64,000 nt of DNA from Zantedeschia hybrid cultivar. Taxonomy: Eukaryota > Streptophyta > Magnoliopsida > Alismatales > Araceae. The DNA lies in the NCBI GenBank assembly GCA_030544215.1, contig JARZZO010000013.1, forward strand, positions 48,007,196 through 48,071,195, given 5' to 3'. The notes beneath the pieces are model-generated. The model searched no databases and had not been told where the DNA came from. It saw only the letters and a list, made by a program, of their open reading frames with translations. The position numbers were made by a program, and so were the translations under genes. Positions within the stretch are counted from its first letter, which is position 1; each line of letters starts with the position of its first letter. Below are positions 55,571 to 64,000 of the stretch, piece by piece.

Positions 55571-58500
55571 TGGGTGGATTCTGGCGCAACTTGTCATGTG
55601 GCAAAGACAAAGAAAGGGCTGGTGGAATTCAAGCAGCTGCAACCTGGAGAGCAGAGAATGTACATGGGAAACAACACCTACCTGAATGTAGAAGGTGTTG
55701 GATCATATCGTTTAGATCTTGGGGACAGCATCATGGTCCTCAAGGATGTCTGTTATGCGCCGAGTATTAGGCGCAATCTGTTGTCTGTAACTGCTCTCAT
55801 GAAAAATGGTCTGGAAGTCCGTTTCTATAATAAAATGGTGTCTATAGGAAAGAACAAAAAGGTCTTTGCCATGGGAAAACTTGTTCCTGAACATGGCTTA
55901 TTTTGTATTCCTGTTGTAGACACAGAAGTTAATAATATTAATGATGCTGTTATGAATTATTCCTTGTGTCATCTGTCTGAATGTGATCTGTGACATTTTA
56001 GATTAGGACATCCTGGAAAATCTAAAATGGAACAAATGATAAGATTGAACCTACTGCCATTAACTAAGATAGAATTGTCACATTGTGAACATTGTTTAGT
56101 TGGTAAAATGACTAAGAAACCTTTTGCAGTAGGACATAGATCACAAGGATTACTGGAGTTGATCCACTCAGATATATGTGGACCATTAAGTATAAAAACA
56201 TATGATAGAAAGGAATATTTCATAACATTCATGGATGACTACTCCAGATATGCCTATGTATATCTTATTTCTGCTAAATCAGAAGCTCTTAATTGTTTTA
56301 AGAAATATAGAGCAGAAGTAGAAAGGCAACTGGGTAAAAACATTAAGGTGTTAAGAACAGATAGAGGTGGGGAATACAACTCAAAGGAATTTGAGTCATA
56401 TTGCCAAGAGCATGGAATAAAGAGGCATGTAACTATGCCTTATACGCCACAACAGAATGGTGTGGCAGAAAGAAAGAATAGAACGCTTATGAATGCTGTT
56501 AGATGCATGCTATCGCATTCAGGACTCCCGAAGAATTTTTGGGGAGAGGCATTGCTCACGGCAAATTATACATTGAATAGAATTCCCACTAAGTCTATCG
56601 AAAGTACACTTTATGAATTGTGGAATGGGAGGAAACCAGAAATAAGTCATCTTAAGAAATGGGGGTCAGTAGCCCATGTTCTCATTCCAAATCAACTAAG
56701 AGACAAGTTAGACTTCAGAACATTGAAGTGTCGATTCATAGGCTATTGTGACAAATCATCGGGATATAGATTCTTCGATAAGGAAAAAGGAATCATTGAA
56801 TATAGGGATGCTACATTTCTAGAAAATGTAGAGGAAGAGGAATCTCATCATGAGAAAGAACCCCTAAGTGTAATAGATGATGACTATTACAATGATTTAC
56901 CTATAAATGATCCAGAAATCGAAGAAGAACTTCCACCAAATGTGGAAGATGAACAAATGCCTTTGAATGAAACGCAAGAAAATCAACCTGTAATTGGCAA
57001 TAAAAGATTTAGAACTCCACCAGTATGGATGGATGATTATCACTTGTACTTATGTGAGCCTTCATGTCTAACAGTAGACATAAATGAGGATAATAATATA
57101 GATCCCATGAATCTGAATGATGTATTGAAATCTTCAGACTCTGATCTATGGCGAAAAGCCATGGAAGAAGAAATTGATTCCATAAAAAGGAACAATGTGT
57201 GGGAACTATGTGAATTACCCAAGAATAGGAAGGCTATAGGTTGCAAGTGGGTATTTAAGAAAAAGATCCGTGTAGATGGATCTATTGACAAGTATAAAGC
57301 TCGATTAGTTGCCAAAGGATTTACTCAGATGCCAGGTATAGATTTTCAGGAAACTTATTCTCCTGTGGCTAAATTTGCATCTATAAGGATGATTTTAGCA
57401 ATTGTTGCGCATCTTGACTTGGAACTTTTTCAAATGGATGTCAAGACTGCATTCCTTAACGGAGAGTTAGAGGAAGATATATACATGAAACAACCTGAAG
57501 GTTTTCAGGTAGAAGGTCAGGAGAATAAAGTATGTAAACTTAAGAAAGCTTTGTATGGCTTGAAACAGTCTTCTAGACAATGGTATCTCAAATTTCATAA
57601 TGTTGTTATTCAACTTGGATTTGTTCCAAATCAATTAGACAATTGTGTATATGTCATGAAGAGTGGGAGCATGTTCATTATATTATCTTTATATGTAGAT
57701 GATATTTTGCTCGCCGGAAATGACATAGGAATGTTGAATAACGTTAAGTCTGAGCTCAGTGAGAAATTTGAGATGAAGGACATGGGTGAGGCATCCTATG
57801 TTCTCGGAATCCAAATCCTGAGGGATAGAAAGTCTAGAATGTTGAGTATAAACTAAGATAAGTACTTACAATCAGTACTTAGGAGGTTTGGAATGCAAAA
57901 CTGCAATCCAGCACCAACGCCGTTGGTTCATGGAAAACGATTAAGTAAAGAGCAATGTCCTGGAGAAGGACATGATGCACTGCAAGTGCCGTATGCACAA
58001 GCAGTCGGAAGCTTAATGTACGCTATGCTATGTACCAGGCCTGACATAGCATACGCAGTAAGCTTAGTAAGCAGATATCAAAGTAATCCTGGTCCAGCAC
58101 ATTGGGAAGCTGTTAAAAGGATTATGAAGTACTTGAAAGGTACTTTGCACCACAAACTAATATATCAAGCAGATACACTAGAAGTGCTTGGTTATTCCGA
58201 TGCGGATTTCGGAGGGGATAAAGATGACGGAAAGTCCACTTCGGGACACTTGTTTATCTTTGGTGGTGCTGCTGTTTCTTGGAGTAGCAAGAAACAAGGG
58301 TGTGTTGCAAGATACACACAGGAAGCTGAGTATGTTGCGTGTAGCATGGCTACCACTCATGCAGTCTGGATAAGACGATTTTTAACAGAATTAAAACTCA
58401 ACTTGGTAGAAGAACCAATTGAGATTTATTGTGATAATCAAGCGGCAATTAGTTTGATTAACAGTGGAGCGAATAGCTCTAGAGGAAAACACATAGAAAT

Positions 58501-58645
58501 TCAATATCATTATATACGTGATATTGTTCAAAAAGGAGAAATTAAAGTGACTTATATTCCCACCAGTGATATGATTGCAGATCCGTTGACAAAAGGTATA
58601 CCGGTAGAAAATTTTGTCAAACATGTAAGTCTAATGGGACTTGGG
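55571..58645 (+). pseudogene. Copia 2 pol: protease, integrase, RT, RNase H
   Basis: Protease WVDSGATCHVA (about 55,571). Integrase with HHCC finger (FRLGHPGKS...CEHCLVGK) and intact D, D, E (HSDICG, RTDRGGEY, NGVAERKNRT). RT with LYVDDILLAG (about 57,690), RNase H with YSDADFGGD (about 58,195) and IEIYCDNQAA. Nonsense codons: TGA at 55,991 (Trp before HFRLGH) and TAA at 57,854 (Gln before DKYLQS). No frameshift seen in pol. The last codons (VSLMGLG) run into solo LTR B, which supplies the present stop CKD-TGA; the original end continues beyond 60,968. Confidence 0.9.
58641..58645. repeat. Target site duplication TTGGG (solo LTR B), left
   Basis: Matches 60,968-60,972. Confidence 0.9.
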
Positions 58646-60967
58646 TGTAAGGACTGAGGTTTTCGGATTCGGTTTTCGGGGTCGGACCCTGTAGTCCTGG
58701 CCCTAGTGGGGTCTGGAACTCTGTGTTGTTTCGCGTCGAGCGGGCTCGACGCGGTTTAAACGGCGTCCACCATGGCAGACGCGTTTCAGGTTCTGCCACG
58801 TGGGTGCCACGTGGACTGACTTTTGACCGCGAGTGTACGGCCCTGTCAGGTCGTCTGAACGGCGTCCGTGTGGGTCGACGCCTTTTAGACTGAGACTCTG
58901 GGTGTGTCAGAGTACGGCCCTGACAAATTGTCTGAATGGCGTCTGTGAAGGTCGACGCGTTTCAGAATCTTGTCAGAGCAGCCGTCTTGTCACCTGATAG
59001 GCGTCCGTGCATGTCGACGCGTTTTAGCCAACCTCTGGTTAACCCCGCGAGCCCTCCTTCTTTCCCTCATTTTCTCCTTCTCCCTTTCTCTCTTTCCCTC
59101 CGGCGAACTCGGCGGCGATCCTCCTCCTCCCTCTTTTCCTCACACCATTTCGCCTCTCCCTCCACTCCATCCTCTACCTGGCTCCTACCCCTACCACCTC
59201 CACTTCCACTGCGGCGTTCTACTCTCCGAACGGCGGCCGACGTCACGGTGGGGCTAGGACGACCTCGGCGGTACCCGCGGCGACGTGGGGCGAGACAGGC
59301 GGACGGCTTGAAGCTCGGAGGCGTTCGAGTGTCCGGTAGGGTGACGTTCCCCATCGCACTGTGTTTAAGATCACGTTTTCCTCAATATGCATGTGGTAGA
59401 TCTTCGGTTTTGGGGGTTAGAATGAGCATGTTTAGGAATTCTATGGGGGTGTTTGCCTATGAATTGTCTTGCTCTTCGTTTCCCTCCAGTTTGAATGATT
59501 TTCGGGGTTATTTGGAAGTGGGAAGGGAGCCCTCGGGTTTAGGGCGTTCTTGGTTCCTGGGCTTGAAAGACGTCGTGCATGGACGACGCCTTTTTGAAGG
59601 GCGTCGGGCCATCACGACGCCTTTTTAGACAGGATTTGACTGACAGACAGTCTGCCCGGTTGGAATTTCTGTGGCTGAAAGACGTCATGGGTAAACGACG
59701 CGTTTTTGAACGGCGTCGGGCATCCATGACGCGTTTTAACCACAGAAATACCCTGGTTAAGGCCTTGGGAATTCCGGATTTTCGTGTTGAAAGACGTCTG
59801 GGGATGTCGACGCCTTTTGAAAGGCGACCATGAGGGTCGACGCCTTTTAAGGCCAGATTCTGAAGACTGATTTATGTGAACCTGTACATGGAGCTTGAAT
59901 GGCGTCGACCTCGGTCGACGCGATTCAGGATAGAATCTCACTAATGCATGCCGGTAAAACGTGTTCACATTGCTAGATAGATAGTTTGCACTTGTTTTAG
60001 TACACCCGATAGAGACGGATTCCTCACGATCGGATGGTTCTATATGTGTTGAGCGATCGCGGGATTTTCACGTGACCGGATCGCACTGTGTTGGGTTTTT
60101 CAGTTACTGTGGACCTGGAGTGACATTGTAGCGCTTTATCACCCTGTGCTGGTGGGGGCGTGAGCACAGCGCCGGTGGGGGCGTGGGCGGGGTGACGCCT
60201 AGTGAGAGAGGGTCACCTGGTGAACCCCGGGGTCAGCTAGTACCGGTGTGGGAGTGGTACATTCGGAGAGTCACTCATGCTGAGGGAAGGGGTAGTCACC
60301 TGAGCCGGTTGGGCCGGAGTAGCGAGCGTGCTATCCGAGGGGCTACTCCTTAGTCTCAGCGGGTCGAGGTTTTTCCCACCGTTGTTTGTACGGTCGGCGA
60401 GTTCTATCGAGACGGCAGTTGTGGGTTTTCTAACGGTTGGCTTAGAATGTGCATGATTATTATATTTCGACCGCATGTGTTCTCACGTAGAGAATTAGAT
60501 ATCGTACCTGCCACTACACTTGTTACTTTACTGTTAGCTGTACTTTACACTTATGGGTGTGTGTGTGGGCAGTGGGGATCGAAGGATCCCTACTGAGTCT
60601 TGTCTTGAGACTCACCCCTGCGGTTTTCAGGTGAGGACTCCCAGCAGACTTAGAGCGGCGCGTGCGGCTGGGTGTAGTGTGTCTTCAGCGGTTGTTCCGG
60701 GGTATGCCCCGATGTAGTTGTTAATTATCTTTGGCCTGTATGTTTAATTATTTCCTTCTGTTGGAGAATGTAATTATTTGCTGTATCGAGTCGCATTGTA
60801 ATAATTTTAATTCCTGCACTTTTATTTCAATTCAATGCGATGTGAATGTTTAGCTTAGTTTATTATTTATTTCCCAGACTTACTAGATCCTGGTTTGGTC
60901 CCAAAATTAATGATTCGGTACCCATTTAGTAATCGGATCCCCGATTATAGGGTGGCGGGTCGTTACA
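58646..60967 (+). mobile_element. Solo LTR B, 2,322 bp
   Basis: Begins TGTAAGGACTGAGG, ends GGGTCGTTACA, proper TG...CA; TSD TTGGG on both sides. Same family and orientation as solo LTR A, only scattered substitutions apart. Placed in the final codons of copia 2 pol. Confidence 0.9.
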
Positions 60968-60972
60968 TTGGG
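60968..60972. repeat. Target site duplication TTGGG (solo LTR B), right
   Basis: Matches 58,641-58,645. Confidence 0.9.
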
Positions 60973-61004
60973 AATATATAAGTCGGAAATTTTTCTTTAC
61001 AAAA

Positions 61005-61170
61005 TTGAAAATACATTTCACAGATAGTGAGAATGTATCAGAACTTTAATACATCTCACAGATAGTGGGAGTGTATTAAGAATCATTTGATTTGAAAATA
61101 CATTTCACAGATAGTGAGAATGTGTCAGAACACCAATACATCTCACGGATAGTGGGAGTGTATTAAGAAT
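61005..61170 (+). repeat. Two tandem units upstream of the copia 2 purine tract
   Basis: GAAAATACATTTCACAGATA, GTGAGAATGT..., then AATACATCTCAC(A/G)GATAGTGGGAGTGTATTAAGAAT, occur twice with an 85-86-bp step. Each unit also has an internal half-repeat (TACATYTCACAGATAGTG). Confidence 0.85.
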
Positions 61171-61188
61171 AATTTGGTCTTGATGGTC

Positions 61189-61198
61189 AAGTGGGAGA
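61189..61198 (+). promoter_or_regulatory. Polypurine tract, copia 2
   Basis: AAGTGGGAGA directly before the 3' LTR. Confidence 0.75.
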
Positions 61199-61439
61199 TG
61201 TTAGATAGTGACCATCAACCCCTTGATATTAGGAGTCTGTTGCAGGGATAAACATAGAGACTTGGTCTCTAACGACCCCTAAGATTCCGGAGGCGATTCC
61301 GAGGAGGGGGCGGAGATGGTTAATAGAAGAACCTCTATAAAAAGGAAACAGAGGTGAAGAACAGAACTCACCTTGAGTTAACCATCGGAGCCCGCTTTCC
61401 TCTCTTGCGCTTTTCTCTCCTCTCTCTCTCGATCTAACA
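61199..61439 (+). repeat. 3' LTR of copia 2
   Basis: 241 bp, nearly identical to 50,139-50,379; TSD GATTA follows. Confidence 0.92.
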
Positions 61440-61444
61440 GATTA

Positions 61445-62283
61445 GTGGATCGGAGATAGATTCGGAAAGAACTTTCTTAGGCAGAAAGTCTCCCACGCCT
61501 GTCGAACGCCGGGATCCGCTTCGGATTCAAAAAGTCCCATAGGAACCCAGTCACGGGGACCCGCTGACCGAAAGATCTCACTGGGCCCCGATGAGAGGCC
61601 AGGGCACCTCCTAATGGGCCGGCCTACTCGGCAACTGAGTGAGATTAAACAGTTCTATGAAATTGAAAAAGAAAAACAGCTTAGAAAGTAGAAAGCACAG
61701 TGCCATGCATGCTAGGAAACTATGTGCTTATTTCCGCACGAAATCAAACCGGCCGCTTGTGCCAGAAGCACACTCAAGATCTTGGTGTATCTCGGATCAT
61801 CTTTACTTTTTCTATTTGGATCTAAGGAACATGAAAGGTGCAAGCAATTTTGTCTCTTTAATTAGTCGTAGCAGGGATCACATGATCATAGATATGATAC
61901 GGGTCAAACATACTTGTTGGACATGACAAAAATCAAACAAACCAAAAACGGGTCTTGATTGGATTCTGCTTTCAGTTTAAACAGACAAGTGGATTAAGCT
62001 GTTAGAGACTGTCCCATCTTGTTACTAGCTAGATGCACTATGCCGCTGGCGCAAAGGATGCGTCGCACATGGGGTTACTAATGGCCCTTCTCCTCTTGGT
62101 TCTCTTCACAAGTGGCAGCCATTAATAGTGCATGCTTGGAGATTTCAATTTAAAGAATGTTGGTACATATTTTTTTTTATTATTCTATTTTGTAGTTTAC
62201 AAAAGATAAACATCATACGATGATATGAGATTTTTTGAATTTTTTCCTCTCTACATATCATGATTTATCCCTGCACACTCATA
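61445..62283. other. Intergenic DNA
   Basis: First 170 bp is GC-rich with short pairing words; the rest ordinary. A 95-codon frame at 61,639-61,926 has no recognisable domain. Confidence 0.5.
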
Positions 62284-62508
62284 CAGTGGCGGATGCGAAA
62301 ATTTTGTCCAGTAAAATCACTCGGACATTAAGTCATAAGCATGGTTGAGTTAGTAGGATCTTCGACAAAGTCATATGAGGTCTTAAGTTAGGCCAGTAGA
62401 GTCTTAAACTGAGTTAGTGAGGTCTTGAATTAGACTGTTTTGAATTAGGTTAATAGATTTGAGAAAATCTAGTGAGGTCCCAATAGATGAATATTGGATC
62501 CGTCACTG
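62284..62508. mobile_element. Small hAT-type MITE, 225 bp
   Basis: Ends CAGTGGCGGATGC and, inverted, CAGTGACGGATCC. Flanking 8 bp CACTCATA and TACTTATA match at six of eight, a decayed TSD. Shares its terminal motif with 31,969-32,402. Confidence 0.6.
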
Positions 62509-64000
62509 TACTTATATTGAGATAAGGCAAACAAAAGTTATTTATCATGACAAAATAGGAGAAATACAAATACTCATTAACTTAAGAAGAAAAATCGGCA
62601 CCAATATCGTTCTCTCCTCTAAGATTGTCCTCACATGCATGAAAACTAATAATAGCAGTACTATACATACCATGATTTGCCAGCAGTAATATACGTGGAC
62701 ACTGCCTTCCTACTTATATGCAGCTGGATTAGGCCACGAACTCTTGACGTACGTAACTAACGAGGATATGTAGGGGAGGGGAGAAGACGGTTTTCTCCGC
62801 CGGAAGCTGTCGCCGTCGCCGGACCCGGCCCAGCGAGGACGCTCGTGGAGCACGCAGCAGCGGTCTGCTCCACAAACGGCCATCCCCCATGGCATGTGAT
62901 GTGATCTCCGAGCGGCGAAGTTAGCCTTATCTGGAGGGGAGTCGTACTAGCTTGGCCAAAGTGTATCTTTTATCAGTTGCAATTGTCAACAGGAAAAGGG
63001 TTCGTGCACAATTGCTGAACTGAGCAAATATATGTCACATTTTTCATACCACATGTTTATAAGAGATATAATATTTTTTAGGTAAAAGACTTTTCACATT
63101 GAGCTGTTCACATTTAAAAATTGTAAAAATATTAAATTAACATTTTTGTCATCTTATAGAGTCATCTCGATCCAACGTACTAGGTATAAAGATCTATATA
63201 TATCTTTCCGAGGTGAGACAAAAAGCCGGATTGGACGTGAGAGCCAGCAACGATTAAGGGTGCATTTAGATCGATGTAAAATATATTAAATGAATTTTTT
63301 ATTTTCATATCACTTATTTTAAGAACAAGAAAATTTTATTTTGAGTAAAATAAATAGTTCAACTGAATAAGTAACTTTTGTCTTTTAGATATAATGATTT
63401 ATTTTATTTATTCTAAGAATAACACGTCCATGTCGAGACTAATGTGTCTGCACCTCCAAAAAAAAATAAGTCGCATAATCCATTTTATTTGACCGCTATC
63501 CCACAAACAAATCGGCTTTGGGAACGGGAACCCGTATTCTCCGGACTCGATGTACTTTCATGTGTCTTATTGATACAATCATCTTTGGGATTGTTAGAAA
63601 ACACATAGATTTACAAATTTTGACGTCCAAACATCTCATTCCATGAAAAGAAGAAAAGATGATCCTTCTGATCTCATTCTACTTACGCAAACATATACAA
63701 ATACGAGATTGCTGTATATATACAGTAGATATCAACGAGATGGCAGACAAGGAAACAAGAACACAGAGAAGGCTAGCTAGCAAAGACGTCGACGGAAGCT
63801 TACTCTGCGGATAAAGAGGATGCGAACAGCAGCATATACAAAAGCATCTGGCACGCAGTTGTGAGCAAGTGTGTGGCCATGGTCGTTCTGATCTCCGGCG
63901 GAGGGACAAGTACGGCGCTCGTGGAGCACGCGAACAGGGATTTGGAACGCACGAATGTGCGCAAATAAGCCCCTGCAGGGCACGTTGCCAGGTCGACGGC
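62509..64000. other. Intergenic DNA at the right edge
   Basis: Short GC-rich patches at 62,780-62,900 and 63,880-64,000 share GCTCGTGGAGCACGC and lie in small minus-strand frames (62,895-62,710 and 63,983-63,777) with no known domain. 63,256-63,518 looks like a decayed MITE related in its ends to 44,652-44,882. The last patch may belong to a gene beyond the window. Confidence 0.4.

Larger units (their letters stand above)
50139..61439 (+). mobile_element. Ty1/copia LTR retrotransposon 2, broken by two solo LTRs
   Basis: 11,301 bp between perfect TSDs GATTA; about 6.65 kb once the two 2.3-kb insertions and their TSDs are set aside. LTRs of 241 bp each differ at about three positions, so the element is young. 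Primer site TGGTATCAGAGC at 50,381, long leader (GC-rich then AT-rich, to 52,339), gag from 52,340, pol to about 58,645, purine tract before 61,199. Copia order of domains. Solo LTR A splits gag, solo LTR B cuts the last codons of pol. Confidence 0.92.

Noticed and set aside
52471..60967. The two 2.3-kb copies as LTRs of a single retrotransposon containing the copia pol
   Set aside because: The TSDs differ (GTACT versus TTGGG), copia 2 has its own LTRs and TSD GATTA outside, and its gag and pol are continuous across both empty sites.
1..64000. Endogenous virus (pararetrovirus, geminivirus) insertions
   Set aside because: All reverse transcriptase sequences found are Ty1/copia or LINE type with matching LTRs or tail; no viral movement or coat protein motif seen.

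Overview
This is a plant nuclear sequence. It shows two host genes with plant-type structure, a dense nest of plant LTR retrotransposons, hAT transposons, MITEs and TRIMs, and very AT-rich intergenic DNA. The intronless, very GC-rich cytochrome P450 beside AT-rich surroundings suggests a monocot, perhaps a commelinid such as a palm, banana or ginger relative. That placement is inference.

Layout. From 2,034 to 27,590, minus strand, lies the 5' part of a gene for a DDA1-domain protein. Three exons are visible (27,590-27,426; 27,077-27,032; 2,157-2,034) and the rest runs off the left edge. Its second intron is about 24.9 kb long, swollen by a LINE fragment (about 25,080-26,397) and by an LTR element at 6,179-24,860 with 5-bp target duplication ACATG. 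That element encodes gag-like proteins but no pol. It carries a 4.4-kb run of tandem arrays made of small hairpins, and its 3' LTR is itself interrupted by a 4.1-kb hAT transposon (19,991-24,093, 8-bp duplication GTCCAAAA).

From 27.7 to 36.6 kb the DNA is AT-rich and holds small elements: a foldback element, a 434-bp hAT-type MITE and a chimeric TRIM. A decayed Ty1/copia element with intact ends occupies 36,591-41,823. A CYP94-type P450 gene lies at 44,950-46,542, minus strand, with G-boxes upstream and a MITE just past its stop. Two Tourist-like MITEs and a TRIM follow (48.1-49.75 kb).

At 50,139-61,439 is a second copia element (TSD GATTA). It was broken by two 2.3-kb solo LTRs of another family, each with its own target duplication (GTACT and TTGGG): one inside gag, the other at the end of pol. 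The last 2.5 kb is intergenic with one MITE.

Most interesting: the gag-only element's 3' half contains four 218-bp repeats. Each can fold into consecutive hairpins, three of which share one geometry (outer stem, one-sided AAAA bulge, 3-bp inner stem, GNRA tetraloop) on unrelated outer stems, with pairing-preserving changes between copies. The solo LTRs of the other family independently carry a dozen hairpins built on a GGCGTC / GACGCC core. All pairings, junctions and motif calls were made by eye; no folding program or database search was run.
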